A stretch of DNA of 64,000 bases from Odobenus rosmarus divergens. Lineage: Eukaryota; Chordata; Mammalia; Carnivora; Odobenidae. Location of the stretch: NCBI RefSeq assembly GCF_000321225.1, contig NW_004450403.1, positions 1,449,674 to 1,513,673 on the forward strand, in the 5' to 3' direction. Position numbers and translations under genes: made by a program. Each line of letters starts with the position of its first letter. Position 1 is the stretch's first letter. The notes under the pieces are model-generated. The model was not told the DNA's origin, did no database searches, and saw only the letters and a program-made list of their open reading frames with translations. Below are positions 34,128 to 45,005 of this stretch, piece by piece.

Positions 34128-34300
34128 ACTGCTACTTGAAGTGTGGTCCTCAGACCAGCAGATAGGCATCACCTAGGAGCTTGTTGGAAATGCAGATTCT
34201 CAGGCCCTAAGGTGTACCAAATCAGAATCCACCCTCTCATATGATTCTTGGACGACTTGAATGTGCGCTGATGTTAGGGAAGCTCTGGTCTAGCCTCACC
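34128..34300 (+). mobile_element. MER5A-like hAT-Charlie DNA transposon
   Basis: AAGTGTGGTCCTCAGACCAG, CATCACCTAGGAGCTTGTTG, GAAATGCAGATTCTCAGGCC, AAATCAGAATCCACCCTC, 'atgattcttggacgacttgaatgtgc': the diagnostic MER5A order. Non-autonomous and encodes nothing. A further short piece ('cagatgattctaatgtgcagcc') lies at 34525-34547. Confidence 0.9.
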
Positions 34301-35393
34301 ACTCTCCTTTTCTGGGTAAAGCAGATCCAGGCACAGGCAGGGCAGGGGGCTGCCAGGGAGGCCAGGACATGGGTGAGCCCCTACCCCGGCGTGGAGGGTG
34401 GCCAGTGGATGGCGAGAGCTCCCAAGCCTGCATGCACACGGGAGTTGCCTGTGGGCTACTGATGCTGCACCTCTTTCTCAAAGATCTGATTGGACTGGCC
34501 TGCACAAATATGTACTTTTAGTTTCCAGATGATTCTAATGTGCAGCCCCAGTGGGTCCACTTGTTGCTATAGCACAGAATGTTCTCCTCTGCAAGTGGAT
34601 CAAAGGAGGAGGAGCCCATGCCCGGTCGGCATGGTCCTGCAGTCGGGGGCCAGACGGTATCAGAGCACCAGAGCAGGTGGGTCTCTGGGGTCTCTCTGGT
34701 AGAACCAGGGCCCAGCGAATAGCTTCTAAGAAGAGTCACCATGGTGACTATCAGTGGAGGGGACCTCTCCAGGAATAGCCCTCGAGCATGGCAGGAAGGA
34801 TCCTTTCTGTTTTGTGCTAGAAAGCACGGTCCCCAGCCCTCGGGTGGGTTTCCTGCAACTACCAGAGGGTACGGTCCTGCCATCAGCTGGGCAGAGGGTA
34901 CCAGGGCAGCTGGCTCCCGGAGGTCCGGCTTGGGATGCCAGAAGGAGGCACGCAGGTGAAGGACTGGGGAGGCCTCTGCTTCTCAGAATCACAGCTGCTT
35001 TCCTGGAGAAATCAAGTCCCCGTGGCCTGCCCCTGCCTTTCATGCCTTATTTTTGCCATTCTCTGTCTCAAAATTCACACTCATAAGGAGTTCCATGCAC
35101 TTCTGTGCACGCCTGCACACACACATGCACATGCAGTTTTCTTCCTTGGGCTATTTTAGTGTGCGTGTGCCTGCTTAGGTGCAGGACCCTTCTCAGCCCA
35201 CGCCAACTGTAGCCCAAACACATGAAACATCATCACTCTCTGCCAGGATTTCTCTGTCTCCACCCAGTCTGGGCTCAGCGTTCTTCCTCTGTGCCACCAA
35301 ATCCCATCTTTGCTGCCTGGACAAGGCTTTCGGTGCCCTCCTCAGAATTGCCTGTCTCCATGCCTCCATCTCTTAACCTATGGGCTCCTCACT
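34301..35393. other. Unique GC-richer DNA, no gene seen
   Basis: CA-rich patch at 35108-35140. Overlapping frames up to 121 codons on both strands at 34518-35086 without domains. Confidence 0.45.
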
Positions 35394-36350
35394 AGCTCTG
35401 CAGTATCTTCACCAGCTCTGCAGGAGCTGCACCATCTGTACAGTATCTGCACCAGCTCTGCAGGATCTGCACCAGCTCTGTAGGATCTGCACCATCTGTA
35501 CAGTATCTGCACCAGCTCTGCAGTATCTGCACCAACTCTGCAGGATCTGCACCATCGTACAGTACGTACACCAGCTCTGCAGGATCTGCACCATCTGTAC
35601 AGTATCTGCACCAGCTCTGCAGGATCTGCACCAACTCTGCAGTATCTGCACCAGCTCCGCAGGATCTGCACCAACTCTGCAGGATCTGCACCATCTGTAC
35701 AGTATGTGCACCAGCTCTGCAGTATCTGCACCAGCTCTGCAGGATCTGCACCAGCTCCGCAGTATCTGCACCAGCTCTGCAGGATCTGCACCATCTGTAC
35801 AGTATGTGCACCAGCTCTGCAGGATCTGCACCATCTGTAGAGTATCTGTACCAGCTCTGCAGGATCTGCACCAGCTCTGCAGTATCTGCACCAGCTCCCC
35901 AGTATCTGCACCAGCTCTGCAGGATCTGCACCATCTGTACAGTATCTGCACCAGCTCTGCAGGATCTGCACCATCTGTACAGTATCTGCACCAGCTCTGC
36001 AGGATCTGCACCATCTGGTACAGTATCTGCACCAGCTCTGCAGTGATCTGCACCATCTGTACAGTATCTGCACCAGCTCTGCAGGATCTGCACCATCTGT
36101 ACAGTATCTGCACCAGCTCTGCAGGATCTGCACCATCTGGTACAGTATCTGCACCAGCTCTGCAGTATCTGCACCATCTGTACAGTATCTGCACCAGCTC
36201 TGCAGGATCTGCACCAGCTCCGCAGTATCTGCACCACCAGCTCCGCAGTATCTGCACCATCTGTACAGCATCTGCACCAGCTCTGCAGGATCTGCACCAT
36301 CTGTACAGCATCTGCACCAGCTCCGCAGGATCTGCACCAGCTCTGCAGTA
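35394..36350. repeat. 20-bp minisatellite, 47 units plus a partial one
   Basis: Tandem array of a 20-bp unit, AGCTCTGCAGGATCTGCACC (type A) or ATCTGTACAGTATCTGCACC (type B, 16 units). Six A-B pairs in a row at 35913-36155 form a 40-bp higher-order repeat. Only a few units differ in length: 19 bp at 35554; 21 bp at 36013, 36034 and 36135; 23 bp at 36216. Because 20 is not a multiple of 3, each frame reads the same 20-residue period, and with almost no stop triplets the array gives open frames of 323 codons (plus) and 354, 338 and 302 codons (minus). The longest starts at an ATG at 36442, outside the array. Variation falls at fixed unit positions (2, 6, 11) whatever the codon phase, which argues against a protein. 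Probably a VNTR in noncoding DNA. Confidence 0.97.
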
Positions 36351-36564
36351 GCCTCATCATCTCTGTCACGGTATGTGTGGTTTCTGAGCCCCGGTATCCT
36401 ATTGACAACTTGTCTAACTTTTAGGAAGGAAATGCCAGGCACCCTGGAAACCTACGTAGGATTTTTTTCTGACTTCCAGCTCGGCCTTTCTGAGCTGTAT
36501 CCAATGCCTTCCTCTTGATTCATGTTCCCATTCAGAAAGTTCCTTGTTATGAAAAAGCAAACCC
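36351..36564. other. Unique DNA flanking the minisatellite
   Basis: No gene recognised. It contributes the first roughly 30 codons (36442 downward) of the minus-strand frame that then runs through the array. Confidence 0.5.
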
Positions 36565-36720
36565 TAGAGCAGGGTCAGCCACCTGCAGCCCACAGTCCCA
36601 GTCCATTCCGCGTTTATTTCTGTAACTCCAGTTTCCCTGGAATGCACCCACCCCCACCTACTTACCTGTCATCCCTTGCATAGATGGAACACGTGTGCAC
36701 ATGCCATTGTTGTATTATGT
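36565..36720 (+). mobile_element. Old DNA-transposon-like repeat, family not resolved
   Basis: GAGCAGGGTCAGCCACCTGC, 'agcccacagtcccagtccattccgcgtttatttctgtaa', 'ccctggaatgcaccc', 'acttacctgtcatccct' follows the order of a common mammalian element (GGTCAGCAAACTACGGCCC, 'tttttgtaaataaagttttattggaacacagcc'). Strongly diverged. Confidence 0.45.
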
Positions 36721-39700
36721 TTAAAGAGATACACTCTGTACCCTGCTTCAAGTTGTACTCCGGTTTTGCTCCTGGATGGCAGGTAGAATTTGTTAGAAAT
36801 AATGGAGAGAGACGTGGGAAAATGGAGGGTTAAAGCAGATAGTATGTATAAATCAAGGCCACAGTGACCCAGTGACATTGTGGACTCGGCACAGATCGCA
36901 GAGACAGCCGGGAGGTGCGGAGGTTGGCTGCCATGTCACACCCATTTTTACATGACGGTCAGATCCATAGGAAAAATGATTTAATGACAAAACTAGAACA
37001 GTGTTACGAGTCTGAGACTCAAGAAGGAGTGAGTCCGTGTGGGGCTGCAAACTGCCCCGAAAGCTGGGCATCTGTATTTTAAAGTTTTGACAATTTTGTA
37101 TGGAAATCCTTTAAATTTTATTATGTAGTTTTATTCCTTCTTAAGAAGAGCAAACATCATAAAGCATGATATAGCTCAGTGATGTTTTCAGGGCTCTGCA
37201 GGGAGGTTTGCTTCTATTCTTAATAGCCCTAGACTACCACATCTTTTGAATTTACATATTAATTTCGGTGGTTCTCAGGGTTTTATTTCCCTCCCCCCCA
37301 CAGTCAATTGTCAATTTCTATTTTTTTTTTCCATTACTGGTGCATTTCCGTACAATAACTATGTTTCTCAATGTAGATATTTTTCACCCAGTCTGGAAGA
37401 AAATTAGGACTATGATACCAAAGCTGGTTATACACACCTATAAACTAAGAACGCCTGTAAGGATTTCGAGCTGTCCAGAGGGAGCTGAGCACCTGGCATT
37501 CACAGCAGGACTTTTGAAGCTTCTACATCAACTGATGCAAAGAGGCTTTGTCTGCTTATTTCATTGTTTTGGATCTTATTGTCATTTATTTTCTTACATT
37601 GTGGCCAGTGTCCATTTCACTAATAGGTGACTTTGCTAAAAGGTTAAGTTCCAACCGTGTGAAGCATTTCAGCTGCAACATGAATATTTCAGTATATAAA
37701 ATGAAGTGGAATGTCCAGATTCAACTTAATTGTTCAAATACTTGATTAATCACCTAACAGGCATTAAGCTCCTCAATGTCCAAGACACTGTGTGGGCCAC
37801 TAAAGGGGACCCAGGAAGACTGGGGGTTCATAGTCCCCCATCCTAGACAAAGGTTTGATTCCCTTGACATCCAAGCTCTTTTGATGATACCTTTCTGGAT
37901 AGCTGGACAAGTTCTGTAAGAACATACTTCTTTCTCTTTTTCTCATTTTTATTTACATACAGGGCAAAAGACATTCTCTACACAGGCTTATTAGTTACTT
38001 ACAAACCTGTGTGATATTTTAGGTATAAAATGTTCGTGGTCATCAGGGCAAACAAAATACATGAGCAGAATCTTCTTTGATGCCCTATAGATGGATGCTT
38101 TTGGGGTTGGTTGGTCGGTCGGTTGGTTTGTTGCATTAAATTTGGAAAATGTTATTGAGCACAGTACCTCACTGAATTAAAGACTCTTCCACCTTTAGTT
38201 TGTGAATTAGGTGTGTGTATTATTTCTGTGCCAAAAGGCAAAGGCAAGGGTTCCTGTAACCCTACACCTGAGGAAAGAAAAGTGGTCCCTGAGAAGCACA
38301 CTCCCTTCGGCACAGAGGTGACAAACTCAAGTAGCCGCACAGACAAGGTGGCTGGCACAAAGGGGAGAAGCAGGCCAGGTACCGTGCCACGGGGAGAGTC
38401 TGTCCCTTCTAGAGCCACCTGCTGAAGACCCATGGTCTAGAGTTCCAGGGAAGCCAGATCTGGAACTGAACAGGGAATCTCCTGGCTTTGAGAGCATTGT
38501 GCACACCATGAGACCCTGGGTCTGTGGGCTGGAGGTGGTTTTGTCACATCAGCTTGGTACCATGAGCAGAGTGCATCTGTCTCTCCCTGGGAGCCCCTGC
38601 TCCAAATCCAAACCCAGAATTATTTTCTGCAGTTGGCTTAGTAGTTTGAAAGTAAGTAAGTAAAATCCGTTAGAATGGAGTGTCTTTGAGAGGTGTGTCA
38701 GCCCGGTTTTCCTCAGACCTCCCCATTCCCTGCTGTCTTGCACTAGCCAACCCCCAGGAACCCACGGACATTCCCCGCCTGTCCCTTGTAGGCATTCACA
38801 CTTTTAACCGTGTCTACAAACAGACACATATGTTAATCTCTTATCTTTTCAGAGCTTACAATCTCACTGCTGCCCTAAAACAGAAGATTGGGTAACTAAG
38901 CAGAAGCAGAAAGTGTAATAAAGGACATCTTGGGGCCCAGAGGCGTGGGGTGTCGGTGTGGGGTTGGCTTCCCTGTCTTGCCTTCTGCTGGAACTTTAGA
39001 GTCCTGCTCTGTAACCCACAGTTAGAAACAAAATATGCAAAGCGTCAACTATAGCACCTGCCCTATCACAGAAACACGATATATGGAAACTCATATCGTT
39101 GTGCTTATTATTTTATGATTTTTTTTATTAGAGTAACCGGCATTATTAGGTGCAAATACATAGCTAAATCGCCTTGGATTCACCCAATGCAGAAAGGCTT
39201 ATATTCATAAACTTACATGGCCCCTTAGCAGTGTTTCTTATATACAAACACAATAGAGGTGGAATTCTAAAGCCCCAATTAAGTGGAAAAGGTCGCTTTC
39301 CCTGGTAACAATAGACCAGAGCTAAAGCAACAACAAAAAAAAGCTACTTAGTTTGGCAACCTTTGTTCGGAGGAATCCTCTGAAAAGCCCCCCTCCGAAC
39401 CTTCTGAATGGGGCCTGAACCAACCTTCTTAATCCTCTGCCCGTCTCACATAGGGTTAATTCAATGCTTGGGAGGGGGTGGGTCCCTCTTTTGTGGCACT
39501 AGCTGGTCACAAAACAAAAACCAATTGCTAGGTTCCAAAGGGGTTTCTCGCTCACACTCTGGGTTAAAATAAGCACCATAGTTGTTCTTCCTTCTGCGCT
39601 GTGGAGAGAAAGTTAAACCTTTGGAACACACAGAATTTGCTGAAAAAGGTGAAAGTTCCATTTCAAGTTCCAAATTGAATGCAGACTCCAGGCTTTGCCC

Positions 39701-40144
39701 CCCCCCCCCCGCCCGCTTTGTTCCCTCATGGGGAGTGTGTGTACATGCGGGTGGGGAGGGTCTGTCAGGCTGCCACCCCCGAAACAGCAGGTAATTAAAC
39801 CTCGGGGGCCTGGAGAATTTGGACTCCAGTTTGGAGACATACTACACGGGAGGATACCCCCCCACCCCACCCTCCTCGTGCTTGCTGTGGGAATTTTCTA
39901 TAGTTACACACGGATTCCCAGGTAAACAAGCTTGAAAAGGAAGTCACAGGCGGGGATTGAATTAGCACCTTGGTGTTGTTGGTAATGAACCAGTTTGCTT
40001 AATTAGACGATCGTGAAATTATCACATTGAAAAACATAAAATCGTGACTAAAACTTGAGGGTTGGCCTAGCTTTCAGAGGTCCTTTGTGGAATATCCTTC
40101 TTAAATATGATGTTTCCTTAGATATCAAATGTGATTTTTTTGCA
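36721..40144. other. Unique DNA with small simple repeats
   Basis: No gene that I can support. (GGTT/GGTC)n at 38104-38133, (TAAG)n at about 38652-38665, a 13-C run at 39698-39710. 39070-39340 and 39930-40045 are AT-rich and look like conserved noncoding elements (GCTTAATTAGACGATCGTGA at about 39998). The 120-codon plus frame at 37268-37630 and the short overlapping frames at 38152-38433 have no known domain. Confidence 0.45.
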
Positions 40145-40300
40145 GTGGACAAATTGGAGTCGTGGAAGATAGGAGTTCTTAGTCACATGCCACGTGTCCT
40201 TCAGCAAACTGTTCAGTTTCTCTGGACCTCAGTTTCCTTTCTGTAAAATTAGTATGATTTTATCTGTCTAGGAATTTAAGTCTGAGAATTGAATGCACTC
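40145..40300 (+). mobile_element. MIR SINE
   Basis: 'tcagcaaactgttcagtttctctggacctcagtttcctttctgtaaaattagtatg' is the MIR 3' core (CTCTGAGCCTCAGTTTCCTCATCTGTAAAATGGG). Confidence 0.8.
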
Positions 40301-40329
40301 CTTAGGGCCACATTCTGAACACTCGGGTT

Positions 40330-40510
40330 ATGCAAAGCGTCGTACTAACTCACCTGCACGCGTGATCTTCACTCCCACATGTGGGAGTGGTTCTGGGACC
40401 GGACCCTGACGTTATCCACAGACTGAAACGTCAGGTACATGAATTTACGTAACTCACCCAGGACCGTAGACTTGGCACGTGACCCAGCCCTGATGCAGAG
40501 GGAGCCCTGC
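40330..40510 (-). mobile_element. MIR-like SINE, minus strand
   Basis: 'gcaaagcgtcgtactaactcacctgc', 'gttatccacagactgaaacgtcaggtacatgaatttacgtaactcacccaggaccgtagacttggcacgtgacccagccc' resembles a reverse MIR (ACAGATGAGGAAACTGAGGC, AAGTAACTTGCCCAAGGTC). It faces the plus-strand MIR just to the left. Confidence 0.55.
40370..40389. promoter_or_regulatory. 20-bp perfect palindrome centred on CACATGTG
   Basis: CACTCCCACATGTGGGAGTG is its own reverse complement. The centre is an E-box (CANNTG) of the CACATGTG type bound by some basic helix-loop-helix dimers. Binding is inferred from the motif only. Confidence 0.5.
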
Positions 40511-41699
40511 CCAACTAGAGCTATGCTTTGAAGCAGGACCCGATCACGCCCTGGACATCAAGTGCAGTATCTTGTGCATAGGAAATGTGCACATGGTCCC
40601 TCAACCTTAGTGACCTTTTCTTGTTTCTTCAGGAAGAAAGGGAGCCCCTCTCGAGCAGCCTCTGGATTGATGTCTACCTGAGGACAGAGTCATGTCACCC
40701 CATGGAGTCACTGAGTTGACAGCGAATTAGCAAGCCAGTGCCTTGTTTTTGAAATCATCATGGGCCATTGCTGTTGGTCTGGGAAAGAAGAAAAGAGCCA
40801 TGTGTCATGGGAATGTTTTCAAACACGCACCTTGGATCATCATGCAAGCAGCTTTCAGGAGAGGGCGTGGGGGGCTGGGGACTCTTCTTGGTCCTTGAAA
40901 TAGTAGAATTGGGCCCTCCAGCATTTGTTTTGTGGGTGGGCCTGAAGCCTTCATGCTGTTTGCTCCTGTCATCCCCATCACCATGGACACAGAGGGGAAG
41001 AAGGTGGCCTTCTGTAACCAACTTTTGTTTGCCTGGATTCCCATCGTTCTTCCCACAGAGTGAGCGTCACCTTCAGACATGGAAGGGCAGGAAGGCATGA
41101 TTTGGGTGCTCCTGCTCTGTCCTGGCCTCCTCCGGGCAATGTGAGCAAAGATGGGTTGCTGAGTCAGCCTTGTTTTCCTCAGTCACCTCTCTAAGCTCAC
41201 TTCCAGTTTGACAAGCCCGATAGGTATCTGTCACAATGATCAGATGATATGAATACAGAGATCAGAAAGCTGGGAAGACCCCGTTAGAACAAGCAGCTGA
41301 GAGGTTTTCTGAAAACCTGAATCTCAGTGTAGTCAGGAGCACGCTCACCATTGTGGTGAAGGGAACTTGTCCCCTTATTTCTCCTCCCCGTCACCCAGAG
41401 GCCCCCTCCTGCCCCTGCTGCTGTCTGCATGGCGGAGTGGCACGGACACAGGAGGGCTCAAGGGTGGGGCACGTCCTTGGCAAGAGGTAGGGTGCTCTAG
41501 GGGAAGAGGCATGACTTTATCTCCCTTTTCTTCTCCACTCAGAGCCCCTTCTGAAGAGATGTCCTTGGGGGGAAGGAGCCACGCAGAGAGAGGGATCGGG
41601 TATGGGGAAGAGGGGAGTTCGGATGCCAGGTTCTTGGCATTTGGTGGCCAGGAGTGACAGTCATGCGGACAGGGCTGTTCGTTCCAGCAGTTCTATTAG
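40511..41699. other. Unique DNA, no gene seen
   Basis: Overlapping frames on both strands at 40758-41100 (87-110 codons) and 41367-41657 (96 codons) without domains. Confidence 0.45.
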
Positions 41700-41890
41700 A
41701 GGCAGCAGAAGCAGCCCGTGGTCATTGAGGGCTTACTGTCCTTCCAGATGCTCTTGACTTTGCGTGGGTATTCTGGTTTTCAGAAAGGCTTTAGAAAGTA
41801 AGCATTTCTATATTCCCTGTTAGCACACGAGGGTCCAGAAGTTCAAGGACTGGAGAAACTTACTCAAGGCACAGAGCCACCAACGGTGCC
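41700..41890 (-). mobile_element. MIR SINE, minus strand, diverged
   Basis: 'gtggtcattgagggcttactgtcc', 'gaaagtaagcatttctatattccctgttagcacacgagggtccagaagttcaaggactggagaaacttactcaaggcacagagccacc' fits reverse MIR order. Confidence 0.65.
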
Positions 41891-42502
41891 CTGTGTTTGC
41901 TCCCAGGCGCTGGCAGGGACCCATGGCCCACACGAGAGGGAGTTGGTCCTCACCTCCCAGCGGAGCCCGGGCCCACCTACCCCTGGGAGCCGACCCCGCG
42001 ACCTCCTCACCCTCCTGGCCTACTTGCTCCTGTCTTCTTCTCCCTGAACAGGGTAGATGGAGTAGGTACCTGCTTTGTGCTCATTTTCTCAGAAGCCGGA
42101 GTCAGGGAAGAAACCTCTGGTGCATGGGGCATGAGGTGGAGGGTGCCGTACAGTCCAGGGGACTCCTGGGGGTCGTTTGCCCAGCCTCCAGAGCTGCTTC
42201 CGGTCCTGGGCTCCTGGTCCCGTCCTCCCATCCTCTGCTTTAACGGCCTTGCAGCTCTGGGCCCCGAGCACCAGGAATGAGCATGGTGACATTCTGCAAG
42301 TGTCAGTCACCAGAGGGGTGCAGTAGACATGTGCCCATGGCTAAAGCACGAACAGCTGAGATGTGTTCTAAATCAGCAGAGAAAGAAACACATTCTGTGC
42401 AGGGGAACCAGGCCAGGAAAGGGTCCGAGGAAGGCACAGCACCTCAGCAAGCAGGCGTCCGCACAGTTGGGGTGGTGCCACCTGGGGCCAGAGGGCACCC
42501 TT
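41891..42502. other. Unique GC-rich DNA, no gene seen
   Basis: Two overlapping plus frames (116 and 127 codons, 41893-42280) share bases in different phases. Neither has a recognisable domain. Confidence 0.45.
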
Positions 42503-42517
42503 GAGAGGGGTGATTTT

Positions 42518-42711
42518 TTTTTAATTTTTTTTATTGTTATGTTAATCCCCATACATTACATCATTAGTTTTTGATGTCGTGTTCCATGATTCATTGTGTG
42601 TGCATGACACCCAGTGCTCCACGCAGAACGTGCCCTCTTTGATACCCATCACCAGGCCAACCCATCCCCCCACCCCCTCCCCTCTAGAACCCTCAGCTTG
42701 TTTCTCAGAGT
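42518..42711 (-). mobile_element. Young carnivore LINE-1 3' end, minus strand
   Basis: T-rich left end, CATTACATCATTAGTTTTTG, GTTCCATGATTCATTGTGTG, CACCCAGTGCTCCACGCAGA, 'tttgatacccatcaccaggccaaccc', C-rich tract, TCTAGAACCCTCAGCTTGTT: reverse complement of the last module of the carnivore L1 3' UTR. Perfect 15-bp target-site duplication GAGAGGGGTGATTTT (42503-42517 and 42712-42726). Only about 194 bp inserted. Confidence 0.95.
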
Positions 42712-42726
42712 GAGAGGGGTGATTTT

Positions 42727-44569
42727 GACCTCCAGCAGTCAGGGAGGGGAGGGCGAGGAGAGGGGAGGGGACCTGCTCACCTGAGAATACTCTTTACTAC
42801 CCGGTCGTGTGGAATGGTCTCTAAGATATGCAGCAACGACTGGATACTTCTTGGACACCAAGAGCTTCAAAAAGTTAAAAACACAAACAGAAAAAGGAAC
42901 AAGTGTAAGATGTAAGATTCACAGAAACTAACACATTTATCTTTTCAAAAGTTTCCACTTACCCTCGTTTGCTAAGTTAATGATCCCGAATGAAGACAGG
43001 GGCCAGTGGTGAGATGCATGGGGTATAAGATCGAGCACTGGAGGCCCCCAGAGGCTCACGGACGAAGGTGGTCATTTAAATGGCTCGTGTGCCCATGCTG
43101 CGTGTGCATTCAGAAAGCTGTTCCTGTTGAAATCGTAGCACACAGGCGCTCACACACGGGGGTAAGCACTGCTCACCGGGATCGCACCGGGCATGGGCAC
43201 ACACGGAACGCAGGCGTGCGGGTTCCCCTCTCCTGAAGACTACTCCTCCCGAGTTTGCTGCGCGGCAACCCGCAGTGAGGACAGACCCTCCGCGGTGGGT
43301 GTGCAAGCCCCTCACTGGTGCCCCTCGGACCCCAGGGCCTTCACAAGGCAGGTGGGGCAGGGACCCAGGCAGCCCTGGGGCAGCAGGAAGTTCCTGATCC
43401 CCGGAGCCTCGGGTTTGGCACTGCAAACCTCATCTCGGGTGTGACGAAGGGCGCGGGGACTGAGCCCCGAGGGCCTGTGACAGGCGGCGTGGACCAGGCC
43501 CTCCGGCTCTCCAGACTGTCCTTCCCCATCTTCCCTCCCTCTCCCCCACTGACAGGCAGAGGTTTGGCAACAGCTTTGCCAGGACCAGGAACTCCACCTA
43601 AGAGTTCAGACACCGTTTTCTCCTTGTTTGGGAACTGGACTGTCCTGATCTAGTGGATTCTGATGACTTTATCCCCTGAACAGGTCCAGCTCATCCTGCA
43701 AGTCTGCTGCCAGTGAACCGCAGGTGAGCTAGAAAGCTTTCACATTTCCCACATGCAGGGTGTGAAGAGAACTTGCTCCTCCTTGGACTGGCTCTGCGGT
43801 CCTCTGCCTGCAGGGGGGAGGCAGTGGGAGGGGTTCCTTCTGTGCAGCTTTGGGGAGCCCCCACTGCTTCTAGCCTCCTGGGACCATTCCTTTACTCTGC
43901 CTCCCCCCACTGCCCCACCTCCGGTGGAGCAAGGGGAGCGGCTTCACAGTCCTGACCTCAGAGCGGATCCACGGCACCGGCTCTGGTGGGTGTCGCTGTC
44001 AGGCGTGCCAGGCGTGGAGCCCAGAGAGCAGCCCGGAGTCCTAGGGAGAGCCGTGCACACAGGGGAGGGTGGGCAGGGAGGGATTGCCCACCAGCAGCCC
44101 TCAGGACACCAGCGAGCCTTTAGAAAAGTAGGTGCAAAATAACCTTTCTCTAGTTGGTGTGAAGGGAGACTGTTTACTAAAGCCTTAGGCCAGGACGAGC
44201 TCAAGAGAGCACATCTCCCCCAGTCTGAGCACATCCTCCCCAGGGTTTCCACCTCGCCTGCCCTTGGTCCCCATCCTGGCAACTTCAGATCAAGATTGTT
44301 AATGGCCTTCTTCCCCTTCAGCGTGGCCGTCCCTGCTTCCCCTCTGTGCTCAGGCTGAGATTACCATATGAAAGCAAGGACAGAGGCTCACCTTCAAACA
44401 ACATACTCTTCCCTTGACGGACCCGTTCCCCTCATTTATTCTCCACCCCCGGTGGCACGAGGCAGCCTCTTCTCTGATTAAAAACATAACAGCGACAACT
44501 TCAGAAAACCCCTGATACTGGATATTTACTCCTTCGTACAAGATAGGTTGAGATGCCCATTCTTTCTGA
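42727..44569. other. Unique GC-rich DNA, no gene seen
   Basis: Purine-rich GGGGA tract at 42738-42770. CpG-containing patches at 43140-43500. Several overlapping frames of 83-129 codons on both strands, none recognisable. Confidence 0.45.
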
Positions 44570-45005
44570 GAGAATTTGCCCTTTCTTGCTAATTCCCAGT
44601 TTTTCATGCATACCAAGTGCTCTCTGCCCCAGAGCCTTTGCACCAGCCGTTTCCTCCATGAGAGAGGCAGTTCCCCTGGATCGCTACCTTGTCCTCTCTC
44701 TCCTCCTTTGGGGCTCTCCTCCCTGTCACTGCATAGATACGGCCTCCTGGCCACCTTGTTTATTATAGTAATTCCTACTCCCCTCTGTACACACCCCATC
44801 CTTCCTCCATCCTAATTTTTACCCACAGCCCTTAGCATTATCAGACCTACCATACGCTTTGTTCTTTGTTTTTCTATAATGCTCTTATAAACTGTATGCT
44901 CCCAAGGGCAGGCATGCTCGTCTGTTTTACGTCCTGCTAAATCTCCAGCGCCTACGACAGCATGTGGCATCTAATAAGCAGAGAGTATCTGTTGAATGAA
45001 TCCAT
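44570..45005 (+). mobile_element. L2 LINE 3' region, long
   Basis: CCAGAGCCTTTGCACCAGCC, 'gtttcctccatgagagaggcagttcccctggatcgct', 'cttgtttattatagtaattcc', 'cagcccttagcattatcagac', 'ataatgctcttataaactgtatgctcccaagggcaggcatgctcgtctg', 'ctccagcgcctacgacagcatgtggcatctaataagc', end TGTTGAATGAAT. Excellent L2 3' match. The 149-codon minus frame over 44350-44799 is a shadow. Confidence 0.9.

Noticed and set aside
35394..36350. CRISPR array (regular short repeats)
   Set aside because: Units are contiguous 20-mers without unique spacers, in mammalian DNA.
35378..36442. 354-codon minus-strand frame (and 323-codon plus frame) as a repetitive protein gene
   Set aside because: Produced by a stop-poor 20-bp minisatellite. 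All minus frames are equally open, variation ignores codon phase, and there are no exon or family signals.
44350..44799. 149-codon minus-strand frame
   Set aside because: Largely antisense of an L2 remnant.
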